Shown one piece after another: positions 57,506 through 64,000 of a stretch of DNA of 64,000 nucleotides. This DNA comes from CS3-C152 sp964347025 (GTDB taxonomy: Archaea; Aenigmatarchaeota; Aenigmatarchaeia; QMZP01; QMZT01), in contig CAYFWU010000004.1 of assembly GCA_964347025.1 (NCBI GenBank), positions 4,236 to 68,235 on the forward strand. The letters run 5' to 3'. Position 1 is the stretch's first letter, and each line of letters opens with the position of its first letter. The position numbers and the translations under genes were made by a program. Below the pieces are notes generated by a model. It did not search any database. It was given only the letters and a program-made list of their open reading frames with translations, and had not been told where the DNA came from.

Positions 57506-57521
57506 TATCGGTTATCCGATA
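57506..57521. promoter_or_regulatory. TATCGG-type operator 2
   Basis: Palindrome TATCGG-TTAT-CCGATA between the divergent promoters; 45 bases centre-to-centre from operator 1. Confidence 0.75.
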
Positions 57522-57548
57522 TATATTTAGGAAGAGATGAACCTTTTA

Positions 57549-57564
57549 TATAGGACATCCGATA
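57549..57564 (+). promoter_or_regulatory. TATCGG-type operator 3 (one mismatch)
   Basis: TATAGG-ACAT-CCGATA overlaps the TATA box (CTTTTATATAGG) of the PadR-type gene and ends nine bases before its ATG, a position suited to autorepression. Confidence 0.65.
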
Positions 57565-57572
57565 CTATAATT

Positions 57573-57878
57573 ATGGAATGCTGCGACATGAAAGGATTCC
57601 TCTCCTATCTTGTATTATGGAATCTCAGTAAGAAGAAGATGACTGGAGCAGAGCTAGCGAAGGAACTGGAAAAAAGGAAAGGAACAAAACCCAGCCCGGG
57701 GACCATATATCCCGCCTTAAAGGAACTGAAAGAAAAGGGCTTCATAAAGGCAGACAAGAAGAAGGTTTATTCTTTAACCAAAAAAGGACAAAAGGAGCTA
57801 GAAGACGCGTGCAAATTTTTCTGCAAGATGTTCTACGACATGAAAGAGATGTCCAAATGTTGTGAATGTTTTAAATAA
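57573..57878 (+). CDS. PadR-type transcriptional regulator, Cys-rich ends
   Basis: Protein of 101 residues with a PadR winged helix: LVLWNLSKKKMTGAELAKEL, KPSPGTIYPALKELKEKGFI and VYSLTKKGQKELEDACKFFC. Unusually, cysteines cluster at the start (MECCDMKG) and end (KFFCKMF, KCCECFK), consistent with metal or thiol sensing. Leaderless from a TATA box at about 57543-57552; three palindromes in its promoter suggest autorepression plus control of the divergent Cys-rich peptide. Confidence 0.85.
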   Translation: MECCDMKGFLSYLVLWNLSKKKMTGAELAKELEKRKGTKPSPGTIYPALKELKEKGFIKADKKKVYSLTKKGQKELEDACKFFCKMFYDMKEMSKCCECFK

Positions 57879-57900
57879 TATAATGTACCGACCGGGATAT
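57874..57900. repeat. 27-bp partial copy of the tRNA-Gly 3' end and flank (repeat 2)
   Basis: Matches 58289-58315 at 22 of 27 positions, all five differences being transitions; it covers the tRNA-Gly 3' end and about ten bases downstream of it. Together with repeat 1 it brackets short gene blocks next to the tRNA. Confidence 0.55.
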
Positions 57901-57965
57901 TGTATGCAAGACTTATATATATATCAAAAAATAAATTGAACTATTGCTGAGGAGGGGTTGATCAA

Positions 57966-58286
57966 ATGGCTGAGAAAAAAACTGTTAAGAAAAAGGCGGT
58001 TAAGAAAAAGGAGAAAGAGCCCACTTGGGATGAGATTGGAGAACTTGTTGGAAAAAAAATTGAAAAAGCTTCAAAAGAGGGCAAATTTGATTGTAAGTCT
58101 TGGACTAAAGAGAAGATCCAGTGTAGCGGAACCGGAGGTTGCATTTATTTTTTGGGATTCATTGCTTCACTGATATATTACGTAACTACTGCCCCAGACC
58201 TATGGGGTGCTGTTGTGGGGTTCTTCAAGGCGATCTTCTGGCCAGCTTTCCTTGTTTACGGATTGCTGTTATTCATAGGGGCGTAA
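57966..58286 (+). CDS. Two-span membrane protein with Lys-rich tail
   Basis: Protein of 106 residues. MAEKKTVKKKAVKKKEKEPT, then an amphipathic helix (EIGELVGKKIEKASKEGKF), a Cys-containing segment (CKSWTKEKIQCSGTGGC) and two transmembrane helices. The Lys tail plus amphipathic segment resembles the start of the PspC-domain protein at 9200. GGAGGGG ribosome binding site. It lies directly between tRNA-Gly 3'-end repeats. Confidence 0.65.
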   Translation: MAEKKTVKKKAVKKKEKEPTWDEIGELVGKKIEKASKEGKFDCKSWTKEKIQCSGTGGCIYFLGFIASLIYYVTTAPDLWGAVVGFFKAIFWPAFLVYGLLLFIGA

Positions 58287-58298
58287 TCAATGATATGA

Positions 58299-58446
58299 TG
58301 CGCCGACCGGGACATTCAGACCGTTTTCCGTTGACGCTTTTCTGAAAAGGGTCATTTGAACCCGGGTTACAGGCTTGGGAAGCCCGTGTCCTAGTGCCCG
58401 CAAGTCCTTCTTGCGAAGTGAAGGCGCCAGGCTAGACTATCGGCGC
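58299..58446 (-). tRNA. tRNA-Gly(CCC) with two introns (D-loop and T-loop)
   Basis: Acceptor GCGCCGA/TCGGCGC, anticodon stem CGGGC/GCCTG with loop TTCCCAA (anticodon CCC), T-stem CCGGG/CCCGG, discriminator A. A 33-base intron (58426-58394) interrupts the D-loop after GG; its bulge-helix-bulge uses GCCT/GGGC. A 42-base intron (58354-58313) interrupts the T-loop after TTCAAA; its bulge-helix-bulge is perfect: TTCA/TGAA, bulges AAT and TGT, inner GACC/GGTC. Mature length 73. Copies of its 3' end occur at 56705 and 57874. Confidence 0.9.
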
Positions 58447-58511
58447 GTTCAGTTTTATATTGATTACCTGATTAAAAAACATTTATTAGAGACTCGATTT
58501 TAATATTAACT

Positions 58512-60122
58512 ATGTTGAAAAAATATCTTGTTTTCGGTCTCTCTCTAACTCTTGTTATTTTTCTTTCCGGTTGTTTGGAAGGTCTAACCCCCGAAGCCCT
58601 GGCTTATGCGAATCCTCTCGTGGAGCAGTTTATGGAGCAATATCCAAATGCCCAGATCCAGATTACACATTTCACTGCTCTCCAGAGTATAAGGCTGGTT
58701 GAAAACATAAGCATAGATTGCGGTAAGAATGTGACGCCCAAGGACTTCTACAGGATCACGATAGATGATCCTGACAGCGGATTGAACGTAATTGCCTGGA
58801 TAGACTGGGAAAACAAAAGACTGGAGTGCGCTGTTAAATACGGAATGGGAGAGGAAAAAACAATCTCGAAACCCGAAACACCTATCCAGACCTGTACATC
58901 ACATGCGGAAGCGAAATGTTACGGAGATCACGTATACTGGTTTGATTCCTGCGGCCACAAACAGGAAAAGAAGGAGTATTGCCAACAGGGATGTGAACTC
59001 GGCTTCTGCAAGGAAAAAAGCCATTGTGAAAGGGAGGGCGGATACTGCATTTCAAAAACCGATGTGGCAGGTTGTAAGGAAGATTATGTATTGAAGGAAG
59101 AGATCGACTGCCTCGAAGGTAAGGTATGCTGTCTTCCCAAGTGCGAATCACACGCAGAACTTAAATGTTACGAAGGACATGTATTCTGGTATAATTCCTG
59201 CGGTCACAGGCAGGAGAAGAAAGAATACTGCTACCATGGATGCTTTGAAGGGAAATGCAAGGCCGCTCCCGAGGCTTTCTGTGGAACATCAACAGAAGGT
59301 CCCTGCGAAACAGATGACAACTGCACAACCGGGGGATGTTCCAGTCAGGTCTGCCAGAGTGTAAACGAAGATCCGGTTTCAACAACGTGTATATATAAGG
59401 ATTGCTACAATGCTGCCGAGTATGACATGGTTTGCAAATGCGTCGAGGGCGAATGCAGGTGGAAGAAGGAGTGCGAATCCCACCACACGTACAAATGCTA
59501 TGAGGGGCATGTTTACTGGTACGACTCCTGCGGAAACAAAGAGGAGAAGAAATATGCCTGCGAACACGGATGTGAGAACAGGCAATGTAAAGGATATTGC
59601 CAGTCACACCACGAATTTAAATGCTATGAAGGTCATGTGTACTGGTACAATTCATGCGGTAACAAGGAAGACAAGAAACAGGCATGCGAATACGGGTGTT
59701 TTGAAGGAGCGTGCATAGAAGGGTGTAGAGACGAAGAACATGAATGTTACTTCGGTGAGAAGCCTTGCTGTGAAGGACTGGTCGAGGTTCCTTTTGGTGG
59801 CTACGATCCTAATATCAGCACATGTATTGCAGCGACCTGCGGATGGGTATGCAGGCCATGTGGAAATGGAGTATGTGATGAAAACGAGGATGGATGCACG
59901 TGCCCAGAAGATTGCGGCGATGTATGCATAGACTCCGATGAAGGAAAGAACTACCATGATTGGGGGACTGTAACAAAAGGTTCAACCTCTGCCTCAGATC
60001 ACTGCAACCAGGACGGAACGCTCACCGAGAAGTACTGCGAGAACAATGAGATAAAGGCAGAGACAGTGAACTGTTCAGAAGGATACGAATGTCTGGAAGG
60101 GGAATGCATAGAGAATATTTAA
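58512..60122 (+). CDS. Exported lipoprotein-like protein with Cys-rich tandem repeats
   Basis: Protein of 536 residues with a lipobox (LSGC at residues 18-21). After an N-terminal domain (to about 125) come four copies of a 40-residue repeat with pattern SHxExKCYEGHVYWYxSCG, then KxEKKxxCxxGCxxGxC. Interspersed are other Cys modules, one similar to an eight-cysteine cluster (CGTSTEGPCETDDNCTTGGC) and one CGNGVCDENEDGCTCPEDCG. About 70 cysteines in total. Probably a disulfide-braced surface adhesin or binding protein. DNA of the repeats is also repeated. Confidence 0.72.
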   Translation: MLKKYLVFGLSLTLVIFLSGCLEGLTPEALAYANPLVEQFMEQYPNAQIQITHFTALQSIRLVENISIDCGKNVTPKDFYRITIDDPDSGLNVIAWIDWENKRLECAVKYGMGEEKTISKPETPIQTCTSHAEAKCYGDHVYWFDSCGHKQEKKEYCQQGCELGFCKEKSHCEREGGYCISKTDVAGCKEDYVLKEEIDCLEGKVCCLPKCESHAELKCYEGHVFWYNSCGHRQEKKEYCYHGCFEGKCKAAPEAFCGTSTEGPCETDDNCTTGGCSSQVCQSVNEDPVSTTCIYKDCYNAAEYDMVCKCVEGECRWKKECESHHTYKCYEGHVYWYDSCGNKEEKKYACEHGCENRQCKGYCQSHHEFKCYEGHVYWYNSCGNKEDKKQACEYGCFEGACIEGCRDEEHECYFGEKPCCEGLVEVPFGGYDPNISTCIAATCGWVCRPCGNGVCDENEDGCTCPEDCGDVCIDSDEGKNYHDWGTVTKGSTSASDHCNQDGTLTEKYCENNEIKAETVNCSEGYECLEGECIENI

Positions 60123-60842
60123 TTACCCCACCTCTTTCAATATTTTTTCACCGTGATGGATCGCTTTCTTCAGAAGCCACTCATCATAACTTTCCTTGTG
60201 GATCTTTATGGGTTCTTTCAGGGTCTTCCAGTGCCATTTAAGTTTGACATTTTTCGACCGGATGTTAAAACCAACCTTCCCCTTAGGATTTTCGAAATCC
60301 TTAACTTCAAAGAAATTCTTGTTGTTTTTTATTTGATAATTATCCCACCATATCCTTAGGTGCCCTCTTTTCAGACCTTTCTTAACGAACCTGTCAATCC
60401 ACTTCTTTTGATGTGTGTCGTAGTCTCCCACCAGATGCAGACGCTCCAGTCTTTCTCCCTTCTTCAGTTTCTTTTCTCTGCACTTGTTCAGAATCCAGTC
60501 TTCAAAGCTCTCCTCGTGCATCTTTATAGGCTTTCTGGGGGTCTTCCAGTGCCATTTCAGTTTTAGTTTTTTCGAACGGATATCAAGACCCACCTTTCCT
60601 CCCGGATTTTCAAAATCCTTTACCTCTATGAAATTCTTGTCATTCAGAACTTCGCGATTCTCTTTCCAGATCCAGAAATGCCCTCTCTTTAAACCCCTCT
60701 TAACGAATCTCTCGATCCAGGTTTTCTTGTCAGGATCAATCTTTAATTTCCATTTGCCTTTATTTCGTCTCTCCAGAACAGATATCGCTCTTTCCAGTCT
60801 TTTCTCAGTCGATTCAATAGGATCCTTTCTTTTTCGAGCCAT
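60123..60842 (-). CDS. Basic protein of two tandem 90-residue repeats
   Basis: Protein of 239 residues. Repeat 1 (about 38-125) and repeat 2 (about 140-230) share KTWIERFVKRGLKRGHFWIW / KKWIDRFVKKGLKRGHLRIW, FIEVKDFENPGGKVGLDIRS / FFEVKDFENPKGKVGFNIRS and KLKWHWKTPRKPIKMHEESF / KLKWHWKTLKEPIKIHKESY. Very basic and Trp-rich, suggesting nucleic-acid binding. No family recognised. Converges on the lipoprotein gene. Confidence 0.65.
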   Translation of the reverse strand: MARKRKDPIESTEKRLERAISVLERRNKGKWKLKIDPDKKTWIERFVKRGLKRGHFWIWKENREVLNDKNFIEVKDFENPGGKVGLDIRSKKLKLKWHWKTPRKPIKMHEESFEDWILNKCREKKLKKGERLERLHLVGDYDTHQKKWIDRFVKKGLKRGHLRIWWDNYQIKNNKNFFEVKDFENPKGKVGFNIRSKNVKLKWHWKTLKEPIKIHKESYDEWLLKKAIHHGEKILKEVG

Positions 60843-60931
60843 GAGACCACCCTGGGAAAATAACCGAATGTCTATTTATTGGAATCCTGATATTTATAGT
60901 TTTTGCCGATGATCTGAAAAAAAGGAGATCA

Positions 60932-61181
60932 CGCTGGGAGCAGGAAATTCGAGCGAAGCAGGTTTCACCTGCTTCATACGCCATTCGAACCTGCACGGGC
61001 AAAAAGCCCACCGGATCTCTTGACATAGCTCGTCCGAGGACTTGCTGATGTAAGATACTGGTTTTGGTTGATCTTCATCTCCGCCGTATCCGAGTCAAGC
61101 CATCAAATCACCGCAACGCAAGGTCGCTCATAAGATCCAGTGCTCAAGTCCGGCGCGTTAGCCTGGTTCCGCCATCCCAGC
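60932..61181 (-). tRNA. tRNA-Ser(TGA) with two introns (anticodon loop and T-loop)
   Basis: Acceptor GCTGGGA/TCCCAGC, anticodon stem CCGGA/TCCGG with loop CTTGAGA (anticodon TGA), long variable arm (GGGC..GCCC), T-stem GCAGG/CCTGC, discriminator G. A 126-base intron (61142-61017) lies at the canonical 37/38 site, with bulge-helix-bulge CTTG/CAAG and bulges AGC and AGA. A 38-base T-loop intron (60983-60946) follows TTCGAA, with TTCG/CGAA and bulges AAT and TTT, and holds a 9-bp hairpin. Mature length 86. Confidence 0.9.
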
Positions 61182-61236
61182 GTGTGTCTATAGAATTCTA
61201 TTGATGTATATTTATAAATAGCATCCAGAATTGAAT

Positions 61237-61443
61237 TCACAACCTCAGATCATGCTTGAATTTTTTCTTTTCCGCTTTGCCCAGGGGCCATGCCTCTTCG
61301 ATCAGCATGTTTGGGACGTTTCCGTCAAGAATAGGATACGCAAGCCTGCATTTTTTACAGGTCAAGAACATCTTATTTTCCTTGATATCTCCTTTACATT
61401 TGGGACATGCCAGTATCTTCAAAAGCTCTTTGTCTACGCTCAT
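61237..61443 (-). CDS. Trm112-like zinc protein
   Basis: Protein of 68 residues: LLKILACPKCKGDIKENKMF, CKKCRLAYPILDGNVPNML, matching the Trm112/YcaR (UPF0434) family. Trm112 is the small partner that activates several SAM methyltransferases acting on tRNA, rRNA and translation factors. Both CxxC pairs are present. Confidence 0.85.
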   Translation of the reverse strand: MSVDKELLKILACPKCKGDIKENKMFLTCKKCRLAYPILDGNVPNMLIEEAWPLGKAEKKKFKHDLRL

Positions 61444-61498
61444 ATTAAAATTTAGAAGAAGGTTTTAAAAAGGCTTTTTATGAAATTTTTCAGAGAAT

Positions 61499-61762
61499 TT
61501 ATTTCTTGAGTTTCTTCTTCTCCCTCTTCATTTCATCCTTCAGTCTGGGGAGGCGCATTACGAAACCGCATTTAGAGCATTTCACAGCGAACGGACGCCT
61601 CCATTCGGCATCAACATGCCCCTTGAAACCGCATTCAGGGCATTCGTAGTCCGTTTCCGCTGTGTCCGAATCCACCTTCACGAGGACCCTCATCCTTCCT
61701 CTCTCTTCCTCTCTTGAGTTCCTCAGCGTTCGGTTGCTCACGAACTTGTATTTCCTTTCCAT
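61499..61762 (-). CDS. Zinc-ribbon protein, RPA- or translation-associated type unknown
   Basis: Protein of 87 residues with CPEC and CSKC knuckles (YECPECGFKGHVDAEWRRPF, VKCSKCGFVMRLPRL) and basic ends. It resembles many short archaeal zinc ribbons that bind RNA or DNA. No specific family assigned. Follows the UbiA gene on the same strand with about 24 bases between. Confidence 0.65.
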   Translation of the reverse strand: MERKYKFVSNRTLRNSREEERGRMRVLVKVDSDTAETDYECPECGFKGHVDAEWRRPFAVKCSKCGFVMRLPRLKDEMKREKKKLKK

Positions 61763-61786
61763 AGTATCACTTCGTTAAATTTCTAT

Positions 61787-62692
61787 TTAAATAAACACTC
61801 CTATAATGAACGCGATCAGAGCAATAAACATCCCGATTTTCAGGCGTTTGCTTATCCTTTTGTAACCCCTCCTTCTCTTCCTCTCCCTCACGAGAGAATA
61901 AATACACCAGAGAAAGACGAGATCTGCCAGACTCACGATGAAAAGATAACCAGTTCCCATGAACCCGTAATGGTAGGGAAGGTAGGAAAAAATTATCGCT
62001 AACATCAGGCAGGCGACAGCGATTACAACCATTGCCTTTTCCCCGTGTTTGATCTTCACACCTGTCTTGGTAAGACCGAACCTCTCCCCTATGGATTCAG
62101 TCACTTTCATGGCGATTCTTTTGAGGAAGCTCTTTCGATCCCCTTCCATATCCTCAAGATCCTTCACTATCTCTCTGGTTATGGTCGTTAACATCGCGAG
62201 AATCATCAGGATCAGGGGTATAACTAACAGTGATAAGTTCCCGATCGCGGCTCCGCCAAAGAGGAAGGTTGACCCGACAAGATAACCTATCGCCAGGTTT
62301 CCCATTAAAAGTTTATGCTGAAGCACGTAGGAATAGGCTATCAGTAAGAGTGAGTTAATGACCGCTATGAAGAACGTTATCCAGTTTATGAAGCCGGCGG
62401 CGACTATCCCTACAAAGAACAGGATCATTGAGAATGCGAGGGCTGAACCCTTTGAAACCTTTCCCGAGGGTATGGGCCTCTTCGGTCTGTTTACTTTATC
62501 CGCTTCAATGTCAGCGTAATCATTGAAGACATTCCCGGCCCCTGTTATCACGAATATTGCAAAAAGAGCGTAGATCATTGGAATGTAGAATCCGCCTATC
62601 CCCTGACCTGCAACTAGGAACCCTCCGATAAAACCGGCTATTACCCCCATCAGGCAATTGAAAGGTCTCATCATCTCGAACAGCTCGAACAT
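61787..62692 (-). CDS. UbiA-family prenyltransferase, (S)-2,3-di-O-geranylgeranylglyceryl phosphate synthase-like
   Basis: Membrane prenyltransferase of 301 residues with about nine helices. Asp-rich motifs: NVFNDYADIEADKVNRPKRP and REIVKDLEDMEGDR. These match the archaeal DGGGP synthase, which adds the second geranylgeranyl chain to make core ether lipids. Other UbiA functions are possible, but archaeal context and the NRPKRPIPSG segment favour lipid synthesis. Confidence 0.85.
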   Translation of the reverse strand: MFELFEMMRPFNCLMGVIAGFIGGFLVAGQGIGGFYIPMIYALFAIFVITGAGNVFNDYADIEADKVNRPKRPIPSGKVSKGSALAFSMILFFVGIVAAGFINWITFFIAVINSLLLIAYSYVLQHKLLMGNLAIGYLVGSTFLFGGAAIGNLSLLVIPLILMILAMLTTITREIVKDLEDMEGDRKSFLKRIAMKVTESIGERFGLTKTGVKIKHGEKAMVVIAVACLMLAIIFSYLPYHYGFMGTGYLFIVSLADLVFLWCIYSLVRERKRRRGYKRISKRLKIGMFIALIAFIIGVFI

Positions 62693-62732
62693 AATATTAC
62701 CTTTCGCATAGGAAATATAAATAAAAAATAGC

Positions 62733-62909
62733 TTAAACCTTGTGCTCCTTGTGGATCGGTCTCAGGCTCTTTCTCCTGCACTTCCTGCATTTGATTTTAC
62801 CTGCCCTGACCTTGAGCAGGTCGGCCTTAATCTTCGCCCCGCATTTCATGCAGATGAACACTCTTTGAAACACGCGGGCGTCTGTCTCTGGAAATTTTTG
62901 CTTGACCAT
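62733..62909 (-). CDS. rpl40e: Ribosomal protein L40e
   Basis: Protein of 58 residues: MVKQKFPETDARVFQRVFIC, then MKCGAKIKADLLKVRAGKIK and CRKCRRKSLRPIHKEHKV. The CxxC...CxxC zinc ribbon and opening are diagnostic of archaeal L40e. Lies between the UbiA and RNase P subunit genes on the same strand. Confidence 0.95.
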   Translation of the reverse strand: MVKQKFPETDARVFQRVFICMKCGAKIKADLLKVRAGKIKCRKCRRKSLRPIHKEHKV

Positions 62910-62935
62910 AATCTCTCTTTATTATTCAATTATAT

Positions 62936-63289
62936 TTAAATTGTTTTCCTCCCTGCCTTCTTCCTCCCTGATTTTATCGTTCCGGAGACGCGCGAGGTCT
63001 GGAATATAACCTTCGAATCTCCTATCTGGTGGATCAGACCAAGCGAGACTTTAACATCATCCACGTACTTATGTGAGCAGCATAAAACCCCGCTCTGGCC
63101 TTTCTGGTCCCAGAGGTTCTTGATCACCCAGGGCTTCGCAAGGGCGAGGTCCTTGTCTCCGAGCCAGTTGAGAAGTGAATTCATTATTGCGTCCTTCACC
63201 GTCCTATATTCCAGCCTTTCGAAAGAGTGAACCTTAAAGAAAACATAGCGCTTATTTTCTCTCAGTGTCGGTCTCCCCTTTAGCCTCAT
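62936..63289 (-). CDS. rnp2: RNase P protein subunit Pop5 (RNP2)
   Basis: Protein of 117 residues matching archaeal Pop5: GRPTLRENKRYVFFKVHSFE, LLNWLGDKDLALAKPWVI, GVLCCSHKYVDDVKVSLGLI and TSRVSGTIKSGRKK. It is part of the RNase P catalytic core with the RNA and Rpp30, and matures tRNA 5' ends. Its location next to tRNA genes is consistent, but the adjacency may be chance. Confidence 0.88.
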   Translation of the reverse strand: MRLKGRPTLRENKRYVFFKVHSFERLEYRTVKDAIMNSLLNWLGDKDLALAKPWVIKNLWDQKGQSGVLCCSHKYVDDVKVSLGLIHQIGDSKVIFQTSRVSGTIKSGRKKAGRKTI

Positions 63290-63469
63290 AATTAATTAAT
63301 ATAGTATATCAATATTAATATTCTCGGGATCTTGCGTGGAACAAACCACTTTTAAAAAAACAACCTGTCGATAATTTTAAATACCTTTCGTTTTTTACCG
63401 CATAGGTATAAAAAACTTTTCACAAACAGATTAACAATAACTTTTTACTACAACCCCGTGAGGTTTTTT

Positions 63470-63880
63470 ATGAAAGAGGAAAGGCCAATCATTGATGTTG
63501 ATTCGATCGAACTCAATCTTACGACTTCTATGGTATGTTCCAACTTCAACCGCTTATGTATACTCTATCTTCTGAAGAATTCCCGGGACAACGAACTGCA
63601 GGCAGAGAAGATTGCCTCGAGCCTCGGGATCTCACACCGAACAGCTCTATATCACTTGGACATCCTCCAGGATTACGAACTTGTCGAGGTCCGGGAGTTC
63701 AAGAAGAAGGGATCGAAGCTTTTGCGCTCGATCTGGGGCCTGAGCTCTGACAACAGGGAAAACCTCAAGAAGATCTTCATCAGGATAAGCAAAAAGCTCG
63801 ATACTAAAAGACTTGAGAGAGAAATAACCATGGGCGCAAACAACAAAAGTTCAAGACTGAAGAACAACAATTTCTTATGA
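63470..63880 (+). CDS. Winged-helix (ArsR-like) transcriptional regulator
   Basis: Protein of 136 residues. SMVCSNFNRLCILYLLKN and AEKIASSLGISHRTALYHLD are a winged-helix DNA-binding domain of ArsR type; the C-terminal 40 residues are basic (RISKKLDTKRLEREI). Two cysteines near the start (VCSNFNRLC) might sense metals. GTGAGG at 6 bases supports the ATG at 63470. Divergent from pop5. Confidence 0.75.
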   Translation: MKEERPIIDVDSIELNLTTSMVCSNFNRLCILYLLKNSRDNELQAEKIASSLGISHRTALYHLDILQDYELVEVREFKKKGSKLLRSIWGLSSDNRENLKKIFIRISKKLDTKRLEREITMGANNKSSRLKNNNFL

Positions 63881-63967
63881 ATTTCCGAAAATTATTCCCA
63901 ATTCTTAAGCGCAGGATGTCTTTTTTTAAAATGTTTCACGGAAAAGTGGTCTTTGGAACAATCTAGT

Positions 63968-63977
63968 TTTATAAAGG
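63968..63977 (+). promoter_or_regulatory. Possible TATA box for a gene beyond the right edge
   Basis: TTTATAAAGG near the end of the window, in a 120-base region without a gene. It would start transcription just at or past base 64000. Confidence 0.35.
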
Positions 63978-64000
63978 TTATTGTTTCTTGGCGAAACCTA

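Noticed and set aside
58299..58446. Plus-strand tRNA at the tRNA-Gly locus
   Set aside because: The acceptor arms are near-symmetric, but the T-loop TTCAAAT and G18-G19 exist only on the minus strand.
59161..59607. Long antisense frames in the Cys-repeat lipoprotein gene
   Set aside because: They arise because the repeated, Cys-rich sense sequence lacks stops on the other strand; no start signals.
61017..61142. The 126-base intron of tRNA-Ser(TGA) as host of a box C/D guide RNA
   Set aside because: It contains GATGA-like strings on the transcribed strand but no CTGA box D at suitable spacing, so a C/D RNA is not supported. An H/ACA-type RNA cannot be judged by eye.

Overview
The window is chromosomal DNA from an anaerobic archaeon, read mostly on the minus strand. 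Archaeal markers are MCM helicase, RNA polymerase subunit Rpo10, ribosomal protein L40e, the Pop5-type RNase P subunit, a Trm5-like tRNA methyltransferase, Hjc resolvase, the MC1 chromatin protein, a UbiA-family prenyltransferase of the ether-lipid type, and TATA-box promoters with short or no leaders. Anaerobic markers are pyruvate and indolepyruvate ferredoxin oxidoreductases, an oxygen-sensitive glycyl-radical ribonucleotide reductase, rubrerythrins and superoxide reductase. A three-unit tRNA-splicing endonuclease resembling the epsilon2 enzyme of ARMAN/Micrarchaeota, together with tRNAs carrying introns in the D-loop, anticodon stem and T-loop, points to a DPANN or DPANN-like lineage. That placement is an inference, not a classification.

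Layout. 1-5.5 kb: a 2-hydroxyacid dehydrogenase fragment, a ferredoxin, the porG-D-A-B operon, an isochorismatase-fold hydrolase and a SAM hydrolase. 5.6-8.9 kb: a secreted metzincin, then a redox/oxidative-stress operon (glutaredoxin, rubredoxin-like, ferredoxin:thioredoxin reductase, two rubrerythrins, superoxide reductase). 9-16.4 kb: PspC protein, Ogg2, a PurF-like protein without its catalytic Cys, cysteine desulfurase, Hjc, DedA-like and coiled-coil proteins, MC1. 16.4-23.2 kb: thioredoxin-fold surface protein, DUF4430-like protein, then a dNTP operon nrdR-nrdD-(separate glycyl-radical peptide)-nrdG-cobA-dcd-methyltransferase. 23.3-29.7 kb: small zinc and ferritin-like proteins, a Cys-containing HTH regulator, FKBP, CDF transporter, Rpo10, endonuclease V, peptidase and two tRNAs. 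30.2-34.5 kb: a four-gene envelope operon. 34.6-43.4 kb: AMMECR1, DHH, an antiporter, lysine 6-aminotransferase, rhomboid, TraB and PyrB. 43.4-51.3 kb: splicing endonuclease, coiled-coil proteins, Trm5-like enzyme, MCM, glycosyltransferase and tRNA-Val. 51.5-57.9 kb: charged micropeptides, iorAB, membrane proteins, ZIP transporter, and a PadR-type regulator divergent from a Cys-rich peptide. 58-64 kb: tRNA-Gly, a Cys-repeat lipoprotein, tRNA-Ser(TGA), UbiA, L40e, Pop5 and an HTH regulator.

Four signals stand out. (1) A 19-bp palindrome, AATATAACA-N-TGTTATATT, recurs at four promoters: the redox operon, nifS/hjc, a Cys-rich mini-protein, and (in weaker form) a CxxC-containing HTH gene that may encode the regulator. 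(2) Anaerobic ribonucleotide reductase is split so that its glycyl-radical domain is a separate 51-residue protein with its own ribosome binding site, downstream of nrdR and two NrdR-box-like sites. (3) Four of the five tRNAs are interrupted; three share a T-loop intron at or near position 59/60, and the likely processing enzyme is encoded in the same window. (4) Three TATCGG-N4-CCGATA operators lie between a PadR-type regulator and a 46-residue Cys-rich peptide, flanked by copies of the 3' end of tRNA-Gly.

No rRNA, CRISPR array or insertion sequence was seen, and no gap over 300 bases lacks a gene.
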